Shown here piece after piece: positions 50,918 to 59,999 of a stretch of DNA of 64,000 nt. A program made the position numbers and the translations under genes. The notes beneath the pieces are model-generated. The model saw only the letters and a program-made list of their open reading frames with translations. It had not been told where the DNA came from and searched no databases. Positions within the stretch are counted from its first letter, which is position 1. Every line of letters begins with the position of its first letter. The stretch covers positions 25,202 to 89,201 of the forward strand of contig NZ_JAHHQJ010000012.1 in assembly GCF_020026455.1 (NCBI RefSeq), read 5' to 3'. The DNA is from Alistipes sp. Lineage in GTDB: Bacteria > Bacteroidota > Bacteroidia > Bacteroidales > Rikenellaceae.

Positions 50918-53056
50918 TTACTCGGCGAGCAGGATCTCGAGGATCTTGATGGCTGCCGTGGCAATCGGCGTTCCGGGGCCGAAGATGGCGGCGGCACCGT
51001 CGCGGTAGAGTTCATCGTAGTCCTGAGCCGGGATCACACCGCCGACGATGACGATGATGTCTTCGCGGCCCAGCTTCTTCAACTCGGCGATGATCTGCGG
51101 CACGAGGGTCAGGTGACCGGCGGCCAGCGACGATACGCCGACCACGTGCACGTCGTTTTCGACAGCCTGCTTGGCGGCCTCCTCCGGAGTCTGGAACAGC
51201 GGACCCATGTCGACGTCGAAGCCGATGTCGGCATAACCCGTAGCGACCACCTTGGCGCCGCGGTCGTGTCCGTCCTGACCGAGCTTGGCGATCATCACGC
51301 GCGGCTGACGGCCCTCTTTCTTGGCGAATTCGGCGCACAGCTCCTTGGCGCGCTCGAAGGATTTGTCGTTTTTCACTTCTGAAGAGTAAACACCTGAAAT
51401 GGAACGGATAATAGCTTTGTAGCGGCCTACGACCACTTCGCAGGCATCGGAGATTTCACCCAGCGATGCGCGGACCTTGGCGGCTTCGACGGCCAGTTCG
51501 AGCAAGTTGCCCTGCTTGGTCTTCACACACTCGGTGATGGCGGCCAGAGCCTTCTGCACAGCCGCTTCGTCGCGGTTGGCGCGCAGCTCCTTGAGCCGCT
51601 TGATCTGGCTCTCGCGCACGGCCGTGTTGTCCACGGCGAGAATGTCGATCGGGGCCTCCTTCTCCAGACGGTATTCGTTGATACCGATGATCTTCTCCTC
51701 ACCGGAGTCGATGCGGGCCTGCTTGCGGGCCGAAGCCTCCTCGATACGCATCTTCGGAATGCCGGTTTCGATGGCCTTGGCCATACCGCCCAGCTTCTCG
51801 ACCTCCTCGATGCGTTCCCAGGCCTTGTGGGCGATCTCGTTGGTCAGCGTCTCGATGTAGTAGGAGCCTGCCCACGGGTCGACCTCGCGGCAGACGTTGG
51901 TCTCCTCCTGGATGTAGATCTGCGTGTTACGCGCAATACGTGCCGAGAAGTCGGTCGGCAGGGCAATTGCCTCGTCCAGGGCGTTGGTGTGCAGCGACTG
52001 GGTGTGTCCCAGAGCGGCACCCATGGCCTCGATGGCCGTGCGGGCCACGTTGTTGAACGGGTCCTGCTCGGTGAGCGACCAGCCCGAGGTCTGCGAGTGG
52101 GTACGCAGGGCCAGCGACTTGGGGTTCTTGGGGTTGAACTGCTTGACGATCTTGGCCCACAGCATACGTGCGGCGCGCATCTTGGCGATCTCCATGAAGT
52201 GGTTCATGCCGATGGCCCAGAAGAACGACAGACGCGGAGCGAAGGCGTCGACCGACATGCCGGCGTTGATACCTGCGCGCAGGTACTCCAGACCGTCGGC
52301 CAGCGTGTAGGCCAGCTCGATGTCGTTTGTGGCTCCGGCCTCCTGCATGTGGTATCCCGAAATCGAGATCGAGTTGAACTTGGGCATGTTCTTCGAGGTG
52401 TACTCGAAGATGTCGGCGATGATCCGCATCGAGAACTCGGGCGGATATATATAGGTGTTGCGGACCATGAACTCCTTGAGGATGTCGTTCTGAATCGTTC
52501 CGGCCAGCTGGTCGAGGGTGCAGCCCTGCTCCAGACCCGTCACGATGTAGAAGGCCAGGATCGGCAGCACGGCGCCGTTCATGGTCATCGACACCGACAT
52601 CCGGTCGAGGGGAATGCCGTTGAACAGCACCTTCATGTCCTCCACCGAGCAGATCGACACACCGGCCTTGCCCACGTCGCCCACCACGCGCGGGTGGTCG
52701 GCGTCGTAGCCGCGGTGTGTGGCCAGGTCGAAGGCCACCGACAGACCTTTCTGTCCGGCGGCGAGGTTGCGGCGGTAGAATGCGTTGGACTCCTCGGCGG
52801 TCGAGAATCCGGCGTACTGACGGATGGTCCACGGACGCATCACGTACATCGTCGAGTAGGGGCCGCGCAGGAACGGGGCGATACCTGCCGCGTAGTTCAG
52901 GTGCTCCATGCCTTCGAGGTCTTCGGCCGTATAGGTGCCCTTGACGGGAATGCGCTCGGCCGTCAGCCACGGCTCCACCTGTCCGCAGCCTTTCGAGGCG
53001 CAGCAGCTTTTCTGCCCGCCTGCTTCATATGTCAGTTCTGAAAATTTAGCTCTCAT
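50918..53056 (-). CDS. mutB: Methylmalonyl-CoA mutase large (alpha) subunit
   Basis: Adenosylcobalamin enzyme that isomerises succinyl-CoA and (R)-methylmalonyl-CoA, part of propionate formation from succinate. The 712-residue protein has the N-terminal TIM barrel ([53 protein letters not shown]) and a C-terminal B12-binding domain with the cobalt-ligating His in DGHDRGAKV near residue 610. It is complete. It follows the small-subunit gene by 2 bp. Confidence 0.96.
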   Translation of the reverse strand: MRAKFSELTYEAGGQKSCCASKGCGQVEPWLTAERIPVKGTYTAEDLEGMEHLNYAAGIAPFLRGPYSTMYVMRPWTIRQYAGFSTAEESNAFYRRNLAAGQKGLSVAFDLATHRGYDADHPRVVGDVGKAGVSICSVEDMKVLFNGIPLDRMSVSMTMNGAVLPILAFYIVTGLEQGCTLDQLAGTIQNDILKEFMVRNTYIYPPEFSMRIIADIFEYTSKNMPKFNSISISGYHMQEAGATNDIELAYTLADGLEYLRAGINAGMSVDAFAPRLSFFWAIGMNHFMEIAKMRAARMLWAKIVKQFNPKNPKSLALRTHSQTSGWSLTEQDPFNNVARTAIEAMGAALGHTQSLHTNALDEAIALPTDFSARIARNTQIYIQEETNVCREVDPWAGSYYIETLTNEIAHKAWERIEEVEKLGGMAKAIETGIPKMRIEEASARKQARIDSGEEKIIGINEYRLEKEAPIDILAVDNTAVRESQIKRLKELRANRDEAAVQKALAAITECVKTKQGNLLELAVEAAKVRASLGEISDACEVVVGRYKAIIRSISGVYSSEVKNDKSFERAKELCAEFAKKEGRQPRVMIAKLGQDGHDRGAKVVATGYADIGFDVDMGPLFQTPEEAAKQAVENDVHVVGVSSLAAGHLTLVPQIIAELKKLGREDIIVIVGGVIPAQDYDELYRDGAAAIFGPGTPIATAAIKILEILLAE

Positions 53057-53058
53057 GA

Positions 53059-54906
53059 TCAGATGCCCATTTCTTTAAGATAAAACTTCAGAGTCTCCAG
53101 GACGTTCGACTTCACCGAGATGAAGTTCGTGATACCCTGGGCCTCCAGTTCGGGTGCGCATGCGGGGGCGCCGGCCACTACGAGAATGGCTTTGCCGGCG
53201 AGCAGCTCCTTCACCTTCGGTGCGGCCTCTGCGTAGTCGTCGTCCGAAGCGCAGACCACCACGATCTCGGCTTTCGATTCGAGTGCGGCCTTCACGCCCT
53301 CCTCGATCGACTTGAAGAAGGTGTTGTCCTGCACGCGGATTCCGGCGCAGGCGAAGAAATTGCACGAGAACTGAGCGCGGGCGCGGGCCATTGCCAGGCT
53401 GCCGCAGGTGAGCATGAACGCCTTGGGCTGTCTGCCCGAGCGGTCCACATGCAGACGCATCGCCTCGAAGGCCATGGCGCCGCGGTAGGGCTTGAGGACG
53501 TTGCCTTCGGCTGCGGGACGGGTGACGGCCTCGGTCGTGATCTCCGCCGGGGCCACCTCCGTGAAGTTGGGGAACTGGTTGGCGCCGAGCAGCGTCTGGC
53601 GGCGTGTTGCGATGGCCTTGTCCTTGGCTGCGGCCGAAGCCTCCACGCGCTCCTTGATGAAGCCGGCCTTGTAGGCCTCGGCGTAGCCGCCCTTCTCCTC
53701 GATCTCGAGGAAGAGCTTCCAGGCCTCAGCAGCGATCGACTGCGTGAGGTTCTCCACATAGTATGAACCGCCTGCGGGGTCTACCACCTGGTCGAAGTGC
53801 GATTCGTGTTTCAGAAGCAGTTCGACATTGCGGGCGATGCGCTTCGAGAACTCCGTGGGGTTTTCGAATGCGGCGTTGAAGGGCGTCACCTCCAGCGAAT
53901 GTACGCCGGCGATCGTGGCCGACATGGCCTCCGTCGTGCCGCGGAGCATGTTGACATAGGGGTCGTAGACGGTCTGGTTCCAGTCGGCCGTGCGGGCGTG
54001 GATGTGCATCTTGCAGGCACAGTTCTTCGAGGGGTTGTAGCCCTTGACGATGTTGGCCCACAGCATGCGTGCCGCCCGGAACTTGGCGATTTCGAGGAAG
54101 TAGTTCGAGGTGACGGCGAACGAGAAGCGCAGCTTGCGGGCTGCCAGTTCGGCCTCCACGCCGACATCGGTCAGGTGGGCGATGTACTCGTTACCGGCCG
54201 AGAGGGCGAATGCCAGCTCCTCGACGATGGTCGACCCGGCGTTCGAGAAGATGCCGGCCGAGACGGTCACGATGCGGATGTGCTTGTACTCGCGGGTCTT
54301 TTCGATCAGCGATGCGATCCTGGCGAAGCACTTCTCGCCGTTGGGCGAGCAGAAGTCGCCTTTCTGCGAGAGACCCTTCACCAGCGGGTCGATTGCGAAG
54401 GCTACGTGTGCCTCCGCGGCGATGCCCTCCTTTTCGAGCTTGGCGATCACCAGTTCGGCGATTCTGCCCGTGTGAGCACCGCAGAAGACCATTTCGATGG
54501 CCGGGATCGAGATTCCGGCGAGCAGACGGTCGAGATCCTCGGCCGTGAAGTCTTCCTTCGCGATCGAGAAGCCCAAGGAGTCGACTCCCGAGTTGAGGAG
54601 TTTCAGCGCTTCGGCATTGGCCTCCCCGGGACATTTTACCTCGACGGTCTGATGCACGCGCCAGCGGTTGTGGCTGCGTGTACCTCTGACATACGGGAAC
54701 TCGCCTGCCTGCGAGCCCAGAAACCGGATGCCTTCGAGGTTTTCGGCACGGTAGTAGGGGCGGACGTTGAATCCTTCTCCCGTACGCCACACCAGCTTAC
54801 GCTCGTAATCGGCTCCTTTTAGGTCGGCTGTAATCACCTCTTCCCACTTTTCGGTCGGAACCGGCGGGAATTCGGTGAACAGCTTTTCACGTTTGGTATT
54901 TGCCAT
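53059..54906 (-). CDS. mutA: Methylmalonyl-CoA mutase small (beta) subunit
   Basis: Non-catalytic partner of the heterodimeric mutase, 615 residues. It shares the mutase fold ([50 protein letters not shown]). Its C-terminal domain lacks the DxHxxG cobalamin motif at the expected place ([22 protein letters not shown]), as is normal for this subunit. First gene of the two-gene operon. No cobalamin riboswitch is visible upstream. Confidence 0.94.
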   Translation of the reverse strand: MANTKREKLFTEFPPVPTEKWEEVITADLKGADYERKLVWRTGEGFNVRPYYRAENLEGIRFLGSQAGEFPYVRGTRSHNRWRVHQTVEVKCPGEANAEALKLLNSGVDSLGFSIAKEDFTAEDLDRLLAGISIPAIEMVFCGAHTGRIAELVIAKLEKEGIAAEAHVAFAIDPLVKGLSQKGDFCSPNGEKCFARIASLIEKTREYKHIRIVTVSAGIFSNAGSTIVEELAFALSAGNEYIAHLTDVGVEAELAARKLRFSFAVTSNYFLEIAKFRAARMLWANIVKGYNPSKNCACKMHIHARTADWNQTVYDPYVNMLRGTTEAMSATIAGVHSLEVTPFNAAFENPTEFSKRIARNVELLLKHESHFDQVVDPAGGSYYVENLTQSIAAEAWKLFLEIEEKGGYAEAYKAGFIKERVEASAAAKDKAIATRRQTLLGANQFPNFTEVAPAEITTEAVTRPAAEGNVLKPYRGAMAFEAMRLHVDRSGRQPKAFMLTCGSLAMARARAQFSCNFFACAGIRVQDNTFFKSIEEGVKAALESKAEIVVVCASDDDYAEAAPKVKELLAGKAILVVAGAPACAPELEAQGITNFISVKSNVLETLKFYLKEMGI

Positions 54907-55320
54907 GACTATTTAGAGATTAGTATGTGGATAGTTTCGTTCTGTTTCAGAATTGCACGTAAAGTTATAAATTATTTGGCTAATTGTAACAAAAAATTGT
55001 TATGAAAATAACAGCAGGTGCGTTTTTTCCGGATTTTGCCGTCAGCGGCGTTTTCGGCCGGGCGGTGCGGATGTCGCTTTCGGTAGAGGTAAATAGTTGA
55101 ATATTGGTCTTTATTTCCGGTTGTTTCGGGAAAATGTGAAAAAGTGGATTTTTGAGAGTTGTTGCTAAAAAAGAGGTTGTTTTTCGGAAAAAGACCGAAT
55201 TTTTGGAGCGTGTGCGGCGAAAAACGGATGTTTTTTCGGGAAAATGGTGAAAAAAATACCTGTTTTTTCGAAAAACAAAGTTTTTGTAAAACCAATGTAA
55301 CGGAATAATTCGTACATTTG
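54907..55320. other. AT-rich intergenic DNA with imperfect repeats
   Basis: No gene is supported. The region carries several related T-rich/A-rich blocks. TTTCGGGAAAATGTGAAAAA (55124-55143) and a near copy at 55234-55254 are 110 bp apart, with weaker copies around them. A Lys/Phe-rich minus-strand frame here reflects composition. The promoters of the divergent mutase (-) and glutamine synthetase (+) genes must lie here. Confidence 0.5.
55313..55320 (+). promoter_or_regulatory. -7 element for glutamine synthetase gene
   Basis: TACATTTG, a perfect TAnnTTTG match, about 180 bp upstream of the start codon. TTTG at 55283-55286 is 26 bp away, longer than ideal. Confidence 0.55.
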
Positions 55321-55324
55321 CTGC

Positions 55325-55470
55325 CGGAACGAACGATGTACCGCAGCGGGGGAGCGGCCCCGGATTAGTCAGGTCGGCAACTCCTGCCGGAAGGCAGTTG
55401 TCCGGTTGAATTCCAGGTTAGGTTTTAGTTTGCAATTATCGGGTCCTTCCCCGCGCGGTTTTTTCTACGA
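55325..55470 (+). ncRNA. Structured 5' leader candidate upstream of glutamine synthetase
   Basis: The roughly 170-nt leader has several mutually compatible helices: CGGGG/CCCCG (55347-55361) around a 6-nt loop; CCGGAT (55360-55365) with GTCCGG (55400-55405) closing an inner hairpin CTGCC-GGAA-GGCAG (55384-55397, GNRA loop). Near the end, CCCCGCGCGG followed by TTTTTT (55450-55465) looks like a weak terminator whose 5' arm could pair with GCGGGG at 55346. This is an attenuator or riboswitch candidate only; I do not recognise a known class. Confidence 0.35.
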
Positions 55471-55500
55471 ATGCCAAATCCTTAATCAGTCAGGTATCAT

Positions 55501-57681
55501 ATGTCATCATTACTCAGATTCAAGATGGTCGATGCGGCCATAAATCACACGGCCGTCGAGGTGAAAATCCCCGAAGGGCGCCCGTCGGACTACTTCGGCA
55601 AGAAGGTATTCGGGCGTGCGGCCATGCGGAAGTATCTCGACAAGCGCACCTATGCGGTCCTGCTCGACACGATGGAAAAGCGCACGCCGCTCACGCGCGA
55701 AGTTGCGGACAGCATCGCTGCGGGGATGCGCCAGTGGGCGCTGGAGCACGGTGCGGACCACTATACCCACTGGTTTCAACCCCTGACGGGCGGTACGGCC
55801 GAGAAACACGATGCCTTTGCCGAGCCGGACGGCCTGGGCGGTGTGCTGGAGGAGTTCTCCGGCAAGCTGCTCGTGCAGCAGGAGCCCGACGCCTCGTCGT
55901 TTCCTAACGGCGGCATCCGCAATACGTTTGAGGCCCGCGGCTATTCGGCTTGGGACCCCACGTCGCCCGCCTTTATCGTCGACACGACGCTCTGCATCCC
56001 GACCGTCTTCATCGCCTACACGGGCGAGGCGCTCGACTACAAAGTGCCCTTGCTGCGCTCGCTGACGGCCATCGACAAGGCTGCCACGGAGGTGTGCCGC
56101 TATTTCGACAAGAATGTTGAGAAGGTTTTTGCCTACCTGGGCTGGGAACAGGAGTATTTCCTTGTGGACGAGAGCCTTTGGGCCGTTCGTCCCGACCTGA
56201 TGCTCACGGGCCGTACGCTCATGGGGCACGAGTCGGCCAAAAACCAGCAGTTGGAGGACCACTATTTCGGGGCGATTCCTACGCGCGTGATGGCCTTCAT
56301 GAAGGATCTCGAATACGAGTGTCTGAAACTGGGAATCCCGGTCAAGACGCGCCACAACGAGGTGGCCCCCAATCAGTTCGAACTGGCTCCGGTCTACGAG
56401 GAGGCCAACCTGGCCAATGACCATAACCAGCTGCTGATGACCATTATGGACAAGATCGCCCGCCGCCACCAGTTCCGCGTGCTGCTGCACGAAAAACCCT
56501 TCAAGGGGATCAACGGGTCGGGCAAACACAACAACTGGTCGTTGGGAACCGATACGGGAGTGAATCTGCTCGGTCCGGGCAAGACCGCTTCGGAGAACCT
56601 CCAGTTCATCACCTTCTTGGTGAACGTCATTTCGGCGGTATACCGGCACAACGGCCTGTTGAAGGCGTCGATCATGAGCGCCACGAACGCCCACCGTCTG
56701 GGAGCCAACGAGGCTCCTCCGGCCATCATTTCGACCTTCCTCGGGACGCAGGTGTCGGCCGTGCTGGACAAGCTGGCAGCCTCGAAGAGCGACGATGCGA
56801 TCCGTTTCGACGCCAAGAACGTCTTCAAGATGAGCGGTATTTCGCACATCCCGACACTGCTGCTGGACAACACCGACCGCAATCGCACTTCGCCGTTTGC
56901 CTTCACGGGCAACCGCTTCGAGTTCCGTGCCGTGGGTTCGTCGGACAACTGTGCCGAGGCGATGATCGTGCTCAACGCGGCGATGGCATACGAACTGACC
57001 GAGTTCAAGAAGGCTGTGGATGCCAAGATCGAGGCCGGGGCCAAGAAGGAGAAGGCCATTTACGAGGTGCTCAAGCAGATGATCAAGGCCTGCAAGCCCA
57101 TCCGGTTCGACGGCAACGGCTATTCGGATGCGTGGAAGGCCGAAGCGCAGAGCCGCGGTCTGGACTGCGAGACGTCGACGCCGCTGATCTTCGACCGCTA
57201 TCTGGACGGGGAGAGCCTGAAGATGTTCGGCGACATGGGGGTCTTCACCAAGGTCGAACTCGAAGCCCGTACCGAGGTGAAGTGGGAGACCTACACCAAG
57301 AAAATACAGATCGAGGGCCGTGTGCTGGGTGACCTGGCGATGAACCACATCGTGCCGATCGCTTCGAAATACGAGGCGCAGCTGCTCGACAAGGTCTATA
57401 AGATGCATCAGATCGGGGGGCTGAATGCCGCGTCGGACATTCAGCTCATCAAGAGGATTCAGGACCATACGGCCTCGATCCAGAAACTCACCGGCGAGAT
57501 GATCGACGCCCGCAAGGTTGCCAACCGGATCGAGGATCCGCGCGAAAAGGCCATTGCCTACCACGATACGGTGGCAGTCTGCTTTGACGAGATCCGCCGC
57601 CATATCGACAAGCTGGAAGAGATCGTCGACGATCAGATCTGGCCGCTGCCGAAATATCGCGAGCTGCTTTTCCTCAGGTAG
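55501..57681 (+). CDS. glnN: Glutamine synthetase type III
   Basis: Makes glutamine from glutamate, ammonia and ATP. The 726-residue length is diagnostic of the large GSIII (GlnN) family typical of Bacteroidales. Motifs: the GSIII-specific opening region GRPSDYFGKKVFGRAAMRKYL, HNEVAPNQFELAPVYEEANLA and NDHNQLLM around the active site, GSGKHNNWSLGT (ATP/glutamate binding) and FEFRAVGSSDNCA. It is transcribed alone behind a long leader, with no nearby glutamate synthase or PII gene. Confidence 0.96.
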   Translation: MSSLLRFKMVDAAINHTAVEVKIPEGRPSDYFGKKVFGRAAMRKYLDKRTYAVLLDTMEKRTPLTREVADSIAAGMRQWALEHGADHYTHWFQPLTGGTAEKHDAFAEPDGLGGVLEEFSGKLLVQQEPDASSFPNGGIRNTFEARGYSAWDPTSPAFIVDTTLCIPTVFIAYTGEALDYKVPLLRSLTAIDKAATEVCRYFDKNVEKVFAYLGWEQEYFLVDESLWAVRPDLMLTGRTLMGHESAKNQQLEDHYFGAIPTRVMAFMKDLEYECLKLGIPVKTRHNEVAPNQFELAPVYEEANLANDHNQLLMTIMDKIARRHQFRVLLHEKPFKGINGSGKHNNWSLGTDTGVNLLGPGKTASENLQFITFLVNVISAVYRHNGLLKASIMSATNAHRLGANEAPPAIISTFLGTQVSAVLDKLAASKSDDAIRFDAKNVFKMSGISHIPTLLLDNTDRNRTSPFAFTGNRFEFRAVGSSDNCAEAMIVLNAAMAYELTEFKKAVDAKIEAGAKKEKAIYEVLKQMIKACKPIRFDGNGYSDAWKAEAQSRGLDCETSTPLIFDRYLDGESLKMFGDMGVFTKVELEARTEVKWETYTKKIQIEGRVLGDLAMNHIVPIASKYEAQLLDKVYKMHQIGGLNAASDIQLIKRIQDHTASIQKLTGEMIDARKVANRIEDPREKAIAYHDTVAVCFDEIRRHIDKLEEIVDDQIWPLPKYRELLFLR

Positions 57682-58001
57682 TTACCTGCTCGGGATGCGG
57701 TGCTTTGCATGCCCCTCGAACGGGGCGGATGGAATGGGCTTCGGCACTGTTCGTCTGTCCCGTTCTTTGTGCTTTGCAATCCGGGCCGCGGAGGAGCTTC
57801 TGGCGGGGGCGAAACCTGACAGATCGTGCAATGCCGGCGGATGATGCGCGGGCGAGGGGGCCGGTCCGATTTTTCGATGCGACAGATGCCCCCCCCCTCC
57901 CTGCTTCTTCCTCGCCTCTCCTTTTCCTTTGGACGTAACGAAAAAACGGACGACTCCCCTTGGGAATCGTCCGTTTTTCGTAGCCACTCTGTGCAGCGGG
58001 C
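57682..58001. other. Intergenic region with C9 tract
   Basis: No gene is supported in these 320 bp. They contain a run of nine C (57889-57897) and the rpsU terminator at 57941-57977. Plus-strand frames across it lack any family features. Confidence 0.6.
57941..57977 (-). terminator. Terminator of rpsU
   Basis: Arms AAAAACGGACGA and TCGTCCGTTTTT with an inner TCCC/GGGA pairing; U-tract on the minus strand. Confidence 0.88.
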
Positions 58002-58193
58002 TTATTCGTCGTCGCGGTACATGTGTTCCACGTAAATGGCGTGCTGCATAGCCTCGCGCTTTGCGATCGAAGGCTTGGTGAAGTACTGGCGGCGGCGAAG
58101 CTCCTTCAGTACGCCCGTGCGCTCGTATTTACGTTTGAACTTTTTCAGGGCGCGCTCGATGTTTTCGCCCTCTTTTACCGGCATGATAATCAT
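58002..58193 (-). CDS. rpsU: 30S ribosomal protein bS21
   Basis: A small basic ribosomal protein of 63 residues that sits next to the anti-Shine-Dalgarno region of 16S rRNA. The sequence MIIMPVKEGENIERALKKFKRK and ELRRRQYFTKPSIAKREA are clear bS21 features; the start at 58193 gives the usual N-terminus (the second Met is possible). It follows the helix-hairpin-helix gene by 95 bp with no evident promoter of its own, so cotranscription is likely. No Shine-Dalgarno is seen upstream. Confidence 0.94.
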   Translation of the reverse strand: MIIMPVKEGENIERALKKFKRKYERTGVLKELRRRQYFTKPSIAKREAMQHAIYVEHMYRDDE

Positions 58194-58288
58194 AATATTC
58201 TTTGTTTTTTGATGTTTTGAATCTGTTTGTTGGTTCTGAAAACTGTGGGGTGCGCATCCCGGATGCACGATTCCCGAAAAAAGTCGTT

Positions 58289-59350
58289 TTATTCGTCGGC
58301 AGGTCCGCTGTTTGGCCCGAATTTCAGATAAGGAGTCAGTCGCGCTGCCTCCTCGCGGGTCAATATGTTCTGTTTTATCAATTCCTCAGCGGTGCTCCAA
58401 CCTCCTTTCAACTGTCTTGTTTTCAGTAGATTTCGTAGTGTCTGCGGTGCTATGTAGGGGTGTTTCCCCAGCACTTTCGGACTTGCAAAGTTAATATCAA
58501 TTTTCCGAATTTTGCAACTATCGCAGTAAATTTGTTTCAAAATTTTTTTGTAGTTGCGTTCCCTCACTCCCGGAACCTCTGCGAGTTGCTCCACGCGGAC
58601 GAATCCGCCGAGCCGTTCGCGGTAGTGCATGATCGCCACGACGGTCTTGGGGCCGATGCCCACCACCGAGCGCAGCGTCGCCGAATCGGCCGAGTTCAGT
58701 TCCACGGGCTGTTCGATCGGCCGCGCCTGCTGTTCGGGGAAGATGACGTAGGGCTCCAGCGCCGCGGCCACTGAGTCGCTCACAACGTAGCATTCGCGCA
58801 GGTCCTCCATGTCGTAGATGCCGCTCAAATCCCGCCAGCGGATGAACACCTCGGCCTGACGCTTCGACAAGGCTCCGATGGCGCGCAGATAGCGGGCGCT
58901 CACCGTGTCGATGCGGAACGCTTCGGGAGCGATCGGCTCGGGGAGGATGCGCTCCGTGCGGTACTTCCGGGGGGCGATGGCGTATTTGCGGCCGATGCGC
59001 ACCCAGGGTTCGAGCCGTCGGTAGAGCGAGTCGCTGATGCCGTAGCAGAGTGTCAGGTCCTCGGGTATGCGGAACACTTTCCCCGCGGCGCGGTATTTCA
59101 GCAGACTCACCGCTTCGTACTTCGTGAGCCCGAGCCGCCGCAGCTCGTCGAGCGAGGCTGTGTTGGGATCGAAATGCGCCATCGCGATGCTGTCCGCGGG
59201 CAACGTCTCCTCCATCTCGGCCTCGGCGCGGCGGGCCGCTTCGGGGTCGGCCGCCGGGCGTACGAGCATCAGGGCGATGATCAGCAGTCCGGCCAACGGC
59301 AGAAATACCGCCGTCGCGCGTATTTCACGGTCGGAAAATAGTTTAGCCAT
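58289..59350 (-). CDS. Helix-hairpin-helix (ComEA-like) domain protein, membrane-anchored
   Basis: A 353-residue protein with one N-terminal membrane helix (about 12-30) and then three or more helix-hairpin-helix repeats. Examples are FDPNTASLDELRRLGLTKYEAVSLLKYR, IGALSKRQAEVFIRWRDLSG and ELNSADSATLRSVVGIGPKTVVAIMHYRERLGG. These resemble ComEA DNA-binding units, suggesting a DNA-binding protein facing the periplasm, but a competence role is untested. Promoter -7 TATCTTTG (minus strand) at 59382-59389. Confidence 0.85.
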   Translation of the reverse strand: MAKLFSDREIRATAVFLPLAGLLIIALMLVRPAADPEAARRAEAEMEETLPADSIAMAHFDPNTASLDELRRLGLTKYEAVSLLKYRAAGKVFRIPEDLTLCYGISDSLYRRLEPWVRIGRKYAIAPRKYRTERILPEPIAPEAFRIDTVSARYLRAIGALSKRQAEVFIRWRDLSGIYDMEDLRECYVVSDSVAAALEPYVIFPEQQARPIEQPVELNSADSATLRSVVGIGPKTVVAIMHYRERLGGFVRVEQLAEVPGVRERNYKKILKQIYCDSCKIRKIDINFASPKVLGKHPYIAPQTLRNLLKTRQLKGGWSTAEELIKQNILTREEAARLTPYLKFGPNSGPADE

Positions 59351-59381
59351 TGTTTTGTTTGTATGATCCTGTGCTTTCTTT

Positions 59382-59389
59382 CAAAGATA
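59382..59389 (-). promoter_or_regulatory. -7 element for helix-hairpin-helix gene
   Basis: Minus-strand TATCTTTG, perfect -7 match, 32 bp upstream of the start; the -33 element is unclear. Confidence 0.55.
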
Positions 59390-59443
59390 CGGATTAATCT
59401 TCGAATTTCGGAAAAAATGAGTAACTGAATTTTTTAGTTGTGA

Positions 59444-59488
59444 AACTATATAAAATAGTTGCATGTGAATTTTTTTTAGTTACCTTTG
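59444..59488 (+). promoter_or_regulatory. BlaI/M56 operon promoter with overlapping inverted repeat
   Basis: The -7 element TACCTTTG lies at 59481-59488 with GTTG about 20 bp upstream. A perfect inverted repeat AACTAT-N5-ATAGTT (59444-59460) overlaps the -33 region, a position where a BlaI-type dimer could repress. The leader is about 130 nt. Confidence 0.5.
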
Positions 59489-59620
59489 TTGTCGGAAGGA
59501 TGGGCGTTGACCCTTGCACCGGCTCCGGCCGGGGTGTTTGGCGCCGCCGCCGATGCCGGCCCACTCCGGTTGGCCGGTCGGATTGAAAACGATACCCGAT
59601 CAAGTTTGTTGGAACCCAAT

Positions 59621-59995
59621 ATGAAAGAGAATCCTGAAAAACTGACACGCCGGGAAGAGGAGTTGATGCGTTGCTTCTGGGAACACGGTCCGCTGTTCGT
59701 GCGCGAACTGGTGGCCCTTTCGCCCGATCCCAAACCCCATTTCAACACCCTTTCGACGATGGTCCGTGCGCTCGAGGCCAAGGGCTATGTCTCCCACAAC
59801 TCCTTCGGCAGCACCTACCAATACTATCCGGTGGTGAGCGAGGAGGAGTTTTCGCGCTCGACGCTCGGCAGTGTGATCCGCCGCTATTTCGAAAACTCCT
59901 ACCTCGGGGCGGTCTCGGCGCTGGTCGAGGAGGAGAAGATCTCGCTCGGCGAACTGCGCAGCCTGATCTACCGCATCGAAAAACAAAACCGATAG
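59621..59995 (+). CDS. BlaI/MecI-family transcriptional repressor
   Basis: A 124-residue winged-helix repressor. The sequence LTRREEELMRCFWEHGPLFVRELVAL, KPHFNTLSTMVRALEAKGYVSH is the BlaI DNA-binding region; the C-terminal helices (SRSTLGSVIRRYFENSYLGAVSALVEEE) form the dimer. The start at 59621 matches family length; a longer frame from 59486 begins inside the promoter. It is 4 bp upstream of the M56 peptidase gene, the standard repressor/sensor pairing. Confidence 0.93.
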   Translation: MKENPEKLTRREEELMRCFWEHGPLFVRELVALSPDPKPHFNTLSTMVRALEAKGYVSHNSFGSTYQYYPVVSEEEFSRSTLGSVIRRYFENSYLGAVSALVEEEKISLGELRSLIYRIEKQNR

Positions 59996-59999
59996 TGCC

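Noticed and set aside
50212..51015. 267-codon minus-strand frame upstream of the AraC gene
   Set aside because: Arg/Pro-rich translation across the dispersed repeat and the mutase terminator; no family features.
54972..55295. 107-codon Lys/Phe-rich minus-strand frame
   Set aside because: Its composition follows the AT-rich repeats, with no start context or recognisable domain.
54907..55500. Cobalamin riboswitch for the methylmalonyl-CoA mutase genes
   Set aside because: I looked for a B12-box-like core on the minus strand upstream of the small-subunit gene and saw none. The structured region here belongs to the plus strand.
55510..57603. 697-codon minus-strand frame opposite glnN
   Set aside because: An antisense shadow; the plus strand has complete GSIII motifs and the minus frame has none.
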